The notes: generated by a model from the letters alone, not told the origin. DNA of 21,790 nt from DATNBT01 sp964579765 (GCA_964579765.1 CAZOIK010000475.1:1-21790); one strand, 5' to 3'; positions 6,802 to 14,953 are shown, counted from the first letter of the stretch. Program-made: numbers and translations.

Positions 6802-7550
6802 TGGTCGCCGTCCTCCTCTATCACGGTCTCGAAGACGGCACGCCCTCGGCCCGGCCGATGGACGACGTCGATCGCGAGTACGTGCTCGACGTCAGACAGT
6901 TCGAGCGGCACGTCGAGTATCTGGCCGGCAAGCCCGCCGCCTCCATTCCGGTCGTCGTCTCGTTCGACGACGGGGATCTGAGCGGCATCACGATGGCGGC
7001 GCCGGTGCTCGAGCGGCACGGCTTGCGCGGCGACTTCTTCGTCGTCACGCGCTGGATCGGCCGGCCCGGATTCATGACGGCCGACGAGCTGCGCGAGCTG
7101 GCGCGGCGTGGACACGGGATCCACTCGCACTCACGCACGCATCCGCGGCTGCCGGCGCTCGGCAGCGCGCAGATCGAAGACGAGCTCAAGGGATCGAAGG
7201 ACGATCTCGAGACGCTGCTCGGCCGCGAGGTCACGCAGCTCTCGATTCCCGGCGGCGCCTACGACGCGCGCGTCGTGGAGATCGCGCGCCGGGCGGGCTA
7301 CGCGCGCGTCCTGACGTCGGTCGAAGGCTACAACGACGAGACGCGCGACGCGTTCCTGCGGCGCCGCTTCACGCCGCGCGCCTATTCGGATGTGGCGATG
7401 CTGAGAGACATCTGCGAACGTCCGCGCTATACGTCGGCTCGGTTGGCCGTCAAGCACGCCGTGCTGTCAACGGCGCGTGTGCTGATGGGCGCGGGCGGAT
7501 ACGAGCGGCTGCGTCGTCGAGTAGTGCGGACCTTCAGGCCCGCCGTGTGA
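6801..7550 (+). CDS. Polysaccharide deacetylase (NodB/CE4 family)
   Basis: This 249-residue protein has the NodB motifs: motif 1 SFDDGD, with catalytic base D56 and metal ligand D57, and motif 2 HSHSRTHP, with metal-binding H110 and H114. A later SIPGGAYD segment fits motif 3 (RxPxG-like). Family members remove N- or O-acetyl groups from sugars using a divalent metal. There is no signal peptide, so it probably acts in the cytoplasm on an activated sugar or lipid-linked precursor. Coupling to the formyltransferase (TGATG overlap) suggests sequential modification of one amino sugar: deacetylation frees an amine, which is then formylated. That is inference. The last ten residues (VVRTFRPAV and stop) are encoded by the left arm and loop of a palindromic repeat. 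Confidence 0.88.
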   Translation: MVAVLLYHGLEDGTPSARPMDDVDREYVLDVRQFERHVEYLAGKPAASIPVVVSFDDGDLSGITMAAPVLERHGLRGDFFVVTRWIGRPGFMTADELRELARRGHGIHSHSRTHPRLPALGSAQIEDELKGSKDDLETLLGREVTQLSIPGGAYDARVVEIARRAGYARVLTSVEGYNDETRDAFLRRRFTPRAYSDVAMLRDICERPRYTSARLAVKHAVLSTARVLMGAGGYERLRRRVVRTFRPAV

Positions 7551-7578
7551 GGCCGGCAGGCCTGAAGGCCTGCACTAC
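7521..7578. repeat. REP-like palindromic element, copy 1
   Basis: The left arm, GTAGTGCGGACCTTCAGG and onward (7521-7544), pairs with the right arm (7551-7578) with only about three mismatched or wobble positions over 24 bases. The loop holds the stop codon of the deacetylase. A smaller stem, GCCCT-GAA-AGGGC (7598-7610), follows before the end of the phosphate transporter. Because the two genes converge here, the structure could act as a two-way terminator. Related palindromes lie at 16346-16420 and 21555-21609. Confidence 0.75.
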
Positions 7579-7617
7579 ACGAACCAGCTTGAACGCCGCC
7601 CTGAAAGGGCCGCCGAC

Positions 7618-8622
7618 TCACCGCGCGCCGGTCAGCCGCAGCAGGAAGTACGTCCCCGCGCCGATCGCGCCGGCGGCGGGGATCGTCAGCAGCCAGGCCC
7701 ACACGATGCGCGTCGCGATGCCCCACCGCACGGCCGACAGCCGACGCGTCGAGCCGACGCCGACAATCGACCCGGTGATCGCGTGCGTCGTGCTGACGGG
7801 GATGCTGAAGTGCGTCGCCGTCCGCTGGGCGACGGCGGCGCCGGTCCCCGCGGCGACGCCCCCGACCGGCTGCAGCTTCGTGATCTTCGACCCCATCGTG
7901 TGGATGATGCGCCATCCGCCCGCGAGCGTGCCCAGGCCGATCGCCGCGTACGCGCCCAGCCGCACCCACAGCGGCACGTAGAACGACGAGATGTAGCCGG
8001 AGCTGAAGAGCACCGCGGCGATGATGCCCGCGGTTTTCTGCGCGTCGTTGCCGCCGTGATTGAGGCTGAAGAACGCCGCCGACAGCAGCTGCAGCCGGCG
8101 GAACCAGTGATCGACGCGGCCCGGCGGGACGTACCGCAGCAGCCAGTAGATCGCGATCATCAGCACGTACCCGACGACCAGCCCGATGAGCGGCGAGACG
8201 ACGATGAACGCGAGCGTCTTGTTCCACGCCGTGCACGACGCGCACAGCACGGCGGCCGTGCCGCCCTTGGCCATCGCGGCGCCGGCGTAGCCGCCGATGA
8301 GCGCGTGCGACGAGCTGGTCGGCAGCGCGAGCCACCACGTCAGCAGGCTCCAGGCGATCGCGCCGACGAGGCCCGCGCAGATCACGCTGAGCGTGACGAT
8401 GGTGATGTCCACCGTGCCTCGGCCGATCGTCTGCGCGACGCCGGTGCCGAAGACGAACGCGGCGAGAAAGTTGAAGGCCGCCGCCCAGACGACCGCCTTG
8501 GCCGGCGTCAGCACGCGCGTCGAGACGACGGTCGCGATGGAGTTGGCGGCGTCGTGGAAGCCGTTGATGTAGTCGAAGACGAACGCGACGAGGATGAGCG
8601 CGATGACGGTCCAGAACAGCAT
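7618..8622 (-). CDS. pit: PiT-family inorganic phosphate transporter
   Basis: This 334-residue protein has about ten membrane helices and both PiT signature repeats: GFHDAANSIATVVSTRVLTP (about 21-40) and SLNHGGNDAQKTAGII in the second half. It also has LPTSSSHALIGG and STTHAITGSIVGVG, the paired serine/threonine-histidine loops. PiT proteins are low-affinity symporters that bring in phosphate, often as a metal-phosphate complex, with H+ or Na+. The gene follows the DUF47 gene by 11 bases and shares its promoter, a common arrangement. A Pho-box-like repeat lies in that promoter. Confidence 0.94.
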   Translation of the reverse strand: MLFWTVIALILVAFVFDYINGFHDAANSIATVVSTRVLTPAKAVVWAAAFNFLAAFVFGTGVAQTIGRGTVDITIVTLSVICAGLVGAIAWSLLTWWLALPTSSSHALIGGYAGAAMAKGGTAAVLCASCTAWNKTLAFIVVSPLIGLVVGYVLMIAIYWLLRYVPPGRVDHWFRRLQLLSAAFFSLNHGGNDAQKTAGIIAAVLFSSGYISSFYVPLWVRLGAYAAIGLGTLAGGWRIIHTMGSKITKLQPVGGVAAGTGAAVAQRTATHFSIPVSTTHAITGSIVGVGSTRRLSAVRWGIATRIVWAWLLTIPAAGAIGAGTYFLLRLTGAR

Positions 8623-8633
8623 CGGGCGCGCGG

Positions 8634-9251
8634 CTACCCGTGCTTCACCGCGACGCCCTCGATGACGTTGGCGACGTCTTCACAGCGGTCGGTGGCCGAC
8701 TCGAGAAAGTCGAGCGTCTCTTTCCACTTCATCACGGCAATCGGATTCGTTTCCTCGTCGAACAGCCGGCCCACCGCCTGCTGGTGGATGCGATCGGCCT
8801 CGTTCTCGAGCCGGTTGATCTCGACGGCGTGCACCGCGAGGCTCTTGCCGCCGCTCAGCGCCGTCAGCGCGTTCCTGATTTCGACCGTGGACGCCGACAC
8901 GACCTGCGCGAGCTCGCGCGCGCCGAAGCGCATCGTGTCGAGGCGATACAGCCGGATCACGGCGGCCGACGCGTCAATCGCGTCCATCACGTCGTCGAGC
9001 GATCGGGCGAGCGCGTGGATGTCCTCGCGGTCGATGGGCGTGACGAACGTGCGGTTGAGCCGCTGGATGATCTCGTGCGTCAGGAAGTCGCACTTGTGCT
9101 CGACTTCCTTGATCTCGTCGGCCTTGTCCCAGACGGGGCGGTCGGGGCCGAGCATGTCCTCGAGCAGCTTCGCCCCCTTCTGCAGCTCGTCGGCCATGCT
9201 GAGGAAGTCGCCGAAGAACTTTTCTTCTCTGGGAATGAGCCGGAAGGCCAC
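8634..9251 (-). CDS. DUF47 family PhoU-like protein, PiT accessory
   Basis: This 205-residue, mostly helical protein has the DUF47 start FRLIPREEKFFGDF and later PhoU-like helical repeats, including VEHKCDFLTHEIIQRLNRTFVTPIDREDIHALARSLDDVMDAID. The family resembles PhoU, and it is usually encoded directly before pit, where it is thought to modulate transport. The start is GTG at 9251, chosen because MAFRLIPREEKFF matches the family's usual N-terminus. TACAAT ends nine bases before that GTG, so the leader is very short. The gene ends 11 bases before pit. Confidence 0.92.
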   Translation of the reverse strand: MAFRLIPREEKFFGDFLSMADELQKGAKLLEDMLGPDRPVWDKADEIKEVEHKCDFLTHEIIQRLNRTFVTPIDREDIHALARSLDDVMDAIDASAAVIRLYRLDTMRFGARELAQVVSASTVEIRNALTALSGGKSLAVHAVEINRLENEADRIHQQAVGRLFDEETNPIAVMKWKETLDFLESATDRCEDVANVIEGVAVKHG

Positions 9252-9260
9252 GCGCGGAGG

Positions 9261-9293
9261 ATTGTAACAGATCCGTTTACACGGCTGTTACAC
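9261..9293 (-). promoter_or_regulatory. Candidate Pho-type promoter for DUF47-pit
   Basis: On the minus strand the sequence reads GTGTAAC-AGCC-GTGTAAA (9293 to 9276), then nine bases, then TACAAT as -10 box (9266 to 9261). Two seven-base repeats, six of seven identical, are separated by four bases, which gives an 11-base period and 18 bases in total. This is the layout of PhoB/PhoP sites, which replace the -35 box about ten bases upstream of -10. The repeat shares the TGTxA core of the E. coli half-site. The DNA-binding specificity of this organism's regulator is unknown, so the link to phosphate is inference. Confidence 0.55.
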
Positions 9294-9316
9294 GCCCCGG
9301 CGGCCCGGTGTACGAT
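9288..9316 (+). promoter_or_regulatory. Weak candidate promoter for glgC
   Basis: TTACAC (9288-9293) and TACGAT (9311-9316) are 17 bases apart and face glgC, whose ATG lies 12 bases after the second box. The first box overlaps the Pho-box-like repeat of the divergent DUF47-pit operon, so one regulator could affect both sides. Both hexamers deviate from consensus. Confidence 0.3.
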
Positions 9317-9328
9317 CGAGCCAGCGCT

Positions 9329-10609
9329 ATGGCGGTGAACAACGAGGTCCTGGCAATCATTCTGGGAGGCGGCCAGGGCACGCGGCTGTTTCCGCTCACG
9401 CAGCTGCGATCGAAGCCCGCGGTGCCGATCGCGGGCCAGTACCGGCTGATCGACATCCCGATCAGCAACTGCCTGCACGCCGACGTGCGGCGGATCTTCG
9501 TCCTGACCCAGTTCAACTCGGCCTCGCTCAACCGCCACGTCGCGCAGACGTACCGGATGGATCTCTTCAGCCAGGGCTTCGTCGAGATCCTCGCCGCCGA
9601 GCAGACGCCCGACAACCCGAACTGGTACCAGGGCACGGCGGACGCCGTCCGCCAGGCGGCGCGCCACTTCTCGCGGCACGACGCGGAGTACTACCTGGTG
9701 CTCGCCGGCGATCAGCTCTATCGCATGAACTACACCGACCTGATCGAGGCGCACATCGACCGGCAGGCCGACATCACGATTGCCGCGCAGCCGGTCACGG
9801 CCGCCGACGCGAGCGCCATGGGCATCTTCCGTTTCGATCGCGAAGGCCAGATCGTCGCGTTCGAGGAGAAGCCGAACGCGACGCGACTCGCCGAGATCGA
9901 GCGCAGCATCCCGCACGGCGCGATGTTCACGGGCCACTCCGACGACAGGCCCTTCGTCGCCTCGATGGGCATCTACCTGTTCTCGCGCGACGTGCTGCTC
10001 GACGTGATCAACAACGCCAGCACGCCCGACTTCGGACGCGGCGTCATCCCCAACGCGCTCGGCACGTACCGCGTGCACGCGCACCTGTTCCGCGGCTACT
10101 GGGCCGACGTCGGCACCGTCGCCTCGTTCTACGACGCCAACATCATGCTGACGCGCGACGACGCGCCGTTCAGCTTCTACGACTCGCGCTTCCCCATCTA
10201 CACGCACCCGCGTTTCCTGCCCGGGTCGCGGCTGACCGACTGCACCGTCAGGAACGGGATCGTGGCCGACGGCTGCAGCCTGAACCGCTGCACGATCGAG
10301 CACTCGGTGATCGGCATCCGCACGCACGTGCAGCCGGGCGCCCGCATCTCGCGCTCGGTGCTCCTCGGCGCCGACTTCTACGACACCGACGACCTCGCGC
10401 CCGCGCGCGGCGCGAACCCGCGGCTCGGCATCGGACGCGACGTCGTCCTCGATCGCGTGATCGTGGACAAGAACGCCCGCATCGGCGACGGCGTGCAGCT
10501 GACGAACGCGGCCGGCGTGGACAACGCCGACGGCGACGGCTACTACATCCGCAACGGCGTCGTCGTCGTGCCGAAGGACGGCGTGATCAGAGCCGGCACT
10601 CGCGTGTAG
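9329..10609 (+). CDS. glgC: Glucose-1-phosphate adenylyltransferase (ADP-glucose pyrophosphorylase)
   Basis: This 426-residue enzyme makes ADP-glucose from glucose-1-phosphate and ATP, the committed step of bacterial glycogen synthesis. The nucleotide-binding loop is AIILGGGQGTRLFPLT (about 9-24), followed by KPAVPIAGQYRLIDIPISNC, then GTADAVRQ, AGDQLYRMNY and the glucose-1-phosphate site FEEKP. The C-terminal left-handed beta-helix is visible as hexapeptide-like repeats (CTVRNGIVADGC, SVIGIRTHVQPGA). The wording is closer to plant and cyanobacterial ADP-glucose pyrophosphorylases than to the E. coli enzyme. An upstream in-frame GTG at 9308 would add seven residues not typical of the family, so ATG at 9329 is preferred. 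No glgA or glgB is visible nearby. A membrane glycosyltransferase follows after eight bases. Confidence 0.93.
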   Translation: MAVNNEVLAIILGGGQGTRLFPLTQLRSKPAVPIAGQYRLIDIPISNCLHADVRRIFVLTQFNSASLNRHVAQTYRMDLFSQGFVEILAAEQTPDNPNWYQGTADAVRQAARHFSRHDAEYYLVLAGDQLYRMNYTDLIEAHIDRQADITIAAQPVTAADASAMGIFRFDREGQIVAFEEKPNATRLAEIERSIPHGAMFTGHSDDRPFVASMGIYLFSRDVLLDVINNASTPDFGRGVIPNALGTYRVHAHLFRGYWADVGTVASFYDANIMLTRDDAPFSFYDSRFPIYTHPRFLPGSRLTDCTVRNGIVADGCSLNRCTIEHSVIGIRTHVQPGARISRSVLLGADFYDTDDLAPARGANPRLGIGRDVVLDRVIVDKNARIGDGVQLTNAAGVDNADGDGYYIRNGVVVVPKDGVIRAGTRV

Positions 10610-10617
10610 ACGACGTT

Positions 10618-12156
10618 TTGATCGCGCGCTACGTCCGATCGCGGCGCGACTTTCTGCGGGCGACCCTGCCCCGCGGCACGACCGGCCTGTTCGTCGCGGG
10701 CGCGATCCTCGCGCACGGCGTCGCCGCGTGGTGCAACGCCGGGTTCCTGAGCGCCGACGAGCACTACCAGATCATCGAGTTCGCGCAGTACAAGCTCGGC
10801 GTCCAGCCGGCCTCGGCGCTGGCGTGGGAATTTGCCGCGCACATGCGCCCGGCGCTGCAGCCGTTCCTGGCGGCGCTGCTGATCCGCGTCGCGCGCGCGT
10901 GGGGCATGACGTCGCCGTTCGCGATCGCGTTCGCGCTCCGGCTCGTGTCGGCCGCACTGGCGCTCGTCGCGTCGCTCGAGCTGTGCGTGCGCACGCTGCC
11001 GCACATCGACACGCGCTGGGCGCGGCGCGCCGGGCTCGTCGCCGCGTGGCTGCTGTGGATCGTGCCGACGGTGCATGCGCGCTTCGCGTCCGAGAACTGG
11101 AGCGGCCTGTGGCTCGCGGCCGGTCTGTGTCTGGCCATCGACGCGGTCGAGGCGCCCTTGCCGTCCGGGCGGGCGCTGTGGCGGGCCGTGCTGGCGGGCG
11201 TCGCGTTCAGCGTCGCCTTCGAGTGCCGTTTTCAGATCGCGTTCGCGATTGCCGGCGCCGGCCTGTGGTTCGTCGCGAGACGCCGGGCGCCGGTCTCCCT
11301 CCTCGTCGCGGCGGCCGCGTCATTTGTGGCCGGCTGCGGCGCCGCTGCAGTGCTCGATCACTGGCTGTACGGCGCGTGGACGTTTCCGCCGCTGCCCTAC
11401 CTGCAGCTGAACCTGATCGAAGGCCGGGCCGCGGCGTACGGCACCGGCCCGTGGTGGATCGTCGCGACGTATGCGGCGGTCGTGCTGATCCCGCCGTACT
11501 CCCTGGCCGTGCTCGCGCTAATCGTCGTCGGCAGCTGGCGGGCGCGGCGCGATCTGATCGTGTGGACGGCGCTGCCGTTCGTGGCGGTGCACGTCGTCGT
11601 CGCGCGCAAGGACGCGCGGTTCCTGATCCCGCTGCTGTACCTGCTCGGGCCGTGGATCGCCGTCTGTGTCGATCGGCTGCCGTCGGCGTTCGTTGCGCGG
11701 CTCTCGCGTTGGCGCCACACAGCCGCCGGGCGCCTGACGCTCGCGAGCTTCGCCGCGGTGAACGTGGTCGCCCTGGTGGTCGCGATCGTGCTGCCGGGCA
11801 ACGACACGATTGCGCTCGACCGCTGGTTGTGGCACACGCCGGCGCACACCGTCGTCTATGCGTTCGGCCCGCGCGACACCGGCCTGCCGCCGAACGTCAC
11901 CGATTCCTTCTATCGCAGCGACGTGGTCATGCGGCCGCTGACGTCCGCGGAGCGTCTGCAAGGAAGCGCGCCGGCCTATGTTTACTATCGCGGCGCCATG
12001 CCGCCGTCGCTCGCGGCGCACGGCTGTGTGCCCGTGCTGCGCGCCTATCCCGGCTGGCTCGCCGATCGCGCGGTGTTCAGGAGACTGACGAACGTGAGCC
12101 CCGAAGCCATCTGCCGGCTGGCGGGCGAACACGCGGTTCGCCCGCCAGCCGACTGA
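10618..12156 (+). CDS. GT22-type (ALG9/PIG-B-like) membrane glycosyltransferase
   Basis: This 512-residue protein has about ten membrane helices. It shows the marks of the GT-C family GT22: an acidic loop after the first helix (NAGFLSADEHYQ, D47-E48), MRPALQPFL matching the 'RSxxxP' segment, and RKDARFLIPLLY (K331 to F335), matching the HKExRF motif. Such enzymes use polyprenyl-phosphate sugars, typically mannose, on the outer face of the inner membrane. The acceptor here is unknown. The start is TTG at 10618, eight bases after glgC, without a clear ribosome site; no better upstream start exists. The last residues (LAGEHAVRPPAD) are encoded by a 16-bp hairpin and the first unit of a 7-bp tandem repeat, so the C-terminus looks repeat-derived. 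Confidence 0.8.
   Translation: MIARYVRSRRDFLRATLPRGTTGLFVAGAILAHGVAAWCNAGFLSADEHYQIIEFAQYKLGVQPASALAWEFAAHMRPALQPFLAALLIRVARAWGMTSPFAIAFALRLVSAALALVASLELCVRTLPHIDTRWARRAGLVAAWLLWIVPTVHARFASENWSGLWLAAGLCLAIDAVEAPLPSGRALWRAVLAGVAFSVAFECRFQIAFAIAGAGLWFVARRRAPVSLLVAAAASFVAGCGAAAVLDHWLYGAWTFPPLPYLQLNLIEGRAAAYGTGPWWIVATYAAVVLIPPYSLAVLALIVVGSWRARRDLIVWTALPFVAVHVVVARKDARFLIPLLYLLGPWIAVCVDRLPSAFVARLSRWRHTAAGRLTLASFAAVNVVALVVAIVLPGNDTIALDRWLWHTPAHTVVYAFGPRDTGLPPNVTDSFYRSDVVMRPLTSAERLQGSAPAYVYYRGAMPPSLAAHGCVPVLRAYPGWLADRAVFRRLTNVSPEAICRLAGEHAVRPPAD
12115..12151. terminator. Perfect 16-bp hairpin at the 3' end of the GT22 gene
   Basis: CGGCTGGCGGGCGAAC (12115-12130) and its exact reverse complement (12136-12151) flank the loop ACGCG. 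The stem lies inside the last codons of the glycosyltransferase and just before its TGA. It sits between convergent genes, so it may act as a terminator or protect the 3' end of the mRNA. No U tract follows. A mobile palindrome is an alternative origin. Confidence 0.6.
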
Positions 12157-12205
12157 CGACTGGAGACTGACGACTGGAGACTGGAGACTGGAGACTGGAG
12201 ACTAC
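12151..12205. repeat. 7-bp tandem repeat (GACTGGA/GACTGAC)
   Basis: Seven consecutive seven-base units run from 12151 to 12199: GACTGAC, GACTGGA, GACTGAC, then four of GACTGGA. A partial unit, GACTAC, follows. The first unit provides the stop codon of the glycosyltransferase (TGA 12154-12156). The partial unit provides the stop of the opposing TonB receptor gene (TAG, 12202-12204 on the minus strand). Unit number could vary by slippage without altering either protein. Confidence 0.9.
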
Positions 12206-14616
12206 TTCGGCGAGTACCCCACCGTCATCGACACGGACACGCTGCGGCCCGACATCAGCGTGAGGAGGTCGCCGCCCGAGGGGATGTTCGACTTCTTCGA
12301 CGCGAGCGAGACGGCGGTGATCGCGTGGCTGTCGGTCAGGTTGTTCACCGCGAATCGCAGACGCGTCGTATGCAGCTTCGACGCGCCGCCGATCTGGTAG
12401 TTGACGAACAGGTTGGTGATGTTGAACGGATCGATCGCGACGGCCTCGTGGGCGTCGCCGTTGTCGTCGAACATGCGGCCCACGCGCTTGTCGAACAGGC
12501 CGAGGTTCCAGCTGCCCATGTTGTAGGTGAGGCCGATCGTCTCGGTGTCCTTCGGCGCGTTCTGCACCCACTGATGCGTGTCCACGTATTTCGCGGTGCC
12601 CGCGGTGCCGTTCAGGTAGACGGCCACGCCGCGGCCGAGGAGCAGCGTGCTCTCCGCCTCGACACCCTGCGTGACGTCGTCGCCCCCGAGGAAATACTCC
12701 GTCGTCCCCGTGTCCGGGTCGAACGTCGCCGAGTAGTCGTTCTGCACCTTGATGTGGTAGTAGTCCACGTCGAGCGTCGCGCGGCCCGACTTCCACACCG
12801 ACCCGAACTGCACGGTGTCGGTGAGAATCGGCTTCGGGATGATCGACACCAGCGCGCCCTGGACGTCGAAGATGCTCGTCGGCGGGATGTTCTGGCCCTT
12901 GCCGTACTGCGCGTACATCGACCAGTAGGGCTGCACGAGATAATGCGCGTCGATCGACGGCAGCCACGCGTCGTAGGCGACGGCGTGCTGGACGGACGGC
13001 TGGCCGTTCAGGTTGCCGATCTTCGCCCCGTTGTCGGCGAACTGCGTGAAGTCCTGCTTGTACCAGGCGTACTTGACGCCGGGCGAGAACGACAGCGCGG
13101 GCGTCGCCTTCCACTCGTACTCCGCGTAGGGCTGCAGCGACGTCGTGCCGAACTGCTCGTGGAAGTTCGGCAGCGGCGAGTCCACCCACGAAAGCGGACT
13201 CGAGGGCGTCTGATGGCGATCGGTGGACGCGTACTCCGTCCAGAGGCCCGTGCGGAACACGCCGTTGCCGTCCACGTGCGTCACCGGCAGCAGGTTGCCC
13301 CACTTCCAGTACGCGTTCAGCTTGTCGGTCGCGCTCGTCGCCGAGATCTTCGTCGTGCTGTTGTAGTTCTGCTGGTTGTGGTACCGCATCGTGTAGACCT
13401 TGTCGTCGATCGACCAGCCGCCGCCCAACGTCGTCTTGACGCCGACGTATTCGAAGTTCGTCGGGATGTTGTAGAAGTTGTAGCCGTAGTACAGCGGTGA
13501 GCTCGGGTTGTTCGTCATCAGGAAGTTGTCGCCGAACTGCGCGATCTGCGCCCGCGTCGATCCCTTCTGATCCGGCGTGTTGCTGTTGAGCTGCATCACC
13601 GAGCTGAACGCCGTAATCGTCGTCGTCTCGCTCGCCGCGTACTGATATTTGGCGGAGAACGCCTTGCGATCCTGGTAGTTGAACGTCTGGTAGCCGTCCG
13701 ACTTCATCTCGTGGCCTTCGATCATCAGCCGCGACCTGCCGCCGGCGCCGAACCGGCCCGAGTCGAATTCCCCGTCGAACAGCCGGGTGTTGAACGAGCC
13801 ATACGAGACCGTGCCGGCCACGCGCATGTCCGGCGAGAGCGACTGCGACAGCATGTTGACCGACCCACCGAATGTGGACGGCCCGATCGTCGCGGCCGAG
13901 CCCGGGCTGCGATCGAACACCGTCGAGCCAATCGTCTGCGCCGGGAAAAACACCCACGAGTGGTGCGTCGGGTCGTTGGTGTCGTTGAACGGGATCCCGT
14001 CGAACGTCATGCTGTAGTAGCCGTCCTTGAACCCGCGGTAGAACGTCTTCGTGTCGCTCAGCCCCGGGCCGTTCGCGCTGGTGCTGAACGTGCCCGGCGC
14101 CATCTGCAGCACCTGGCTGTAGTCGGAGAACGGCGAGGTGTAGTTGCGGATGTACTCGGCGCTGATGAGCGACTGCGCCGAGCGCGCCGTGAGCGAGCCT
14201 TGCGAGGGCGCGGCTACGGCCGCGGCCGGCAGCGCCGTGGACACGGTGACGGTCTCGCTGATGTTCGCCACGCTCAGACCGATGGTCAGATCCTCGGGCG
14301 TGCCGAGGGACGCACGGATGCCGCTGCGCCGGACGATCTCGAAGCCCGGCACGGCGACCTCAATCGTATAGAGGCCCGGCGTCAGTCCCGCGACCTAGAA
14401 CCGGCCGGCGTTGTCGGTGACAGTGGTGCGGATGTCGTTCGTCGCCTCGTTCCGCACGATGACCGCGGCGTTGACGACGACCTTCGTATCAGGATCGAGG
14501 ACGCGGCCGCTGAGCGCGGCGTTCCCCGTCTGGGCCCGCAGCGGCGCGGCCGCGGCAACGAGGGTGAACACGACGGCGGCGACGACACCACGCCGGCGCA
14601 GGAATGCACTGAGCAT
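12202..14616 (-). pseudogene. TonB-dependent receptor interrupted by an in-frame TAG
   Basis: Read through, the gene would encode 804 residues: a signal peptide (about 1-28, ending LRAQ), a CarboxypepD_reg-like domain (about 31-105), a plug domain (about 115-230) and a 22-strand-type beta-barrel. Barrel and plug pieces include YSQVLQMAPGTF, FYRGFKDGYYSMTFDGIPFND and late LRFAVNNLTD. Codon 74 is TAG (14395-14397), in the middle of TDNAGRF-stop-VAGLTPGLYTIEV, a stretch that is otherwise normal for the domain. As written, translation gives a 73-residue fragment, and the rest (restart at GTG 14352, for example) would lack a signal peptide. The substrate cannot be told. Possible explanations are a recent nonsense mutation, a sequencing error, or rare readthrough. 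A weak TTGACC-like box lies at 14692-14697. Confidence 0.8.
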
Positions 14617-14622
14617 CTGATG

Positions 14623-14628
14623 ACCTCC
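14623..14628 (-). promoter_or_regulatory. Strong ribosome binding site of the TonB receptor
   Basis: GGAGGT lies six bases before the ATG at 14616 on the minus strand. It fixes the intended start of the receptor at MLSAFLRRRG and shows that the initiation region of the interrupted gene is intact. Confidence 0.7.
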
Positions 14629-14737
14629 ACGCGAAAGTGTTTTTCGATGGAGTCATCGTGGAGGGCGGCTATCGCCGGCGCGTGTCGCCGCGGTCAATTC
14701 GGCGTGACGAACGGCCGGGCGCAGACGCGCGGACGGA

Positions 14738-14953
14738 TTACTGGATCACGACGTGCCAGCCCTGCGCCGTGAGCGCGCGCACTTCGAGCTCGAGCTCCGC
14801 GAGCGCTCGCTCGACGCGGTGCCAGTCCTCGTAGTGCACCTGGCGCGTGGGCTGCCGGTCTTCCGTCAACGTGAGGTCCCAGCCGAAATGCTCGGACGGC
14901 GACACGCGGTAATTCCGCGTGTGCTGGGCGTGCGTGAGGGCAATCGAAAACAT
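14738..14953 (-). CDS. Small hypothetical protein, 71 aa
   Basis: This small soluble protein is not recognised. It has no signal peptide or membrane helix. An N-terminal half rich in polar and aromatic residues (YRVSPSEHFGWDLTLTED) is followed by a likely helix (DWHRVERALAELELEVRALTAQGW) and a final strand, HVVIQ. An AGAAGG sits three bases before the ATG, which supports real translation. It lies alone between the end of the efflux operon and the TonB receptor. Upstream are a 15-base palindrome (14977-14991, CCGATC-GTT-GATCGG) and a TTTAC-type direct repeat. Confidence 0.6.
   Translation of the reverse strand: MFSIALTHAQHTRNYRVSPSEHFGWDLTLTEDRQPTRQVHYEDWHRVERALAELELEVRALTAQGWHVVIQ

Noticed and set aside
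12151..12205. A CRISPR array, suggested by the tandem repeats.
   Set aside because: The units are seven bases long and contiguous without spacers, and there are no cas genes.
6037..14397. Recoding of TAG as a sense codon, suggested by two in-frame TAG codons.
   Set aside because: TAG ends at least five well-defined genes in the window (NTF2-like, kinase, DUF47, glgC, TolC-like), so it works as a stop in this genome.
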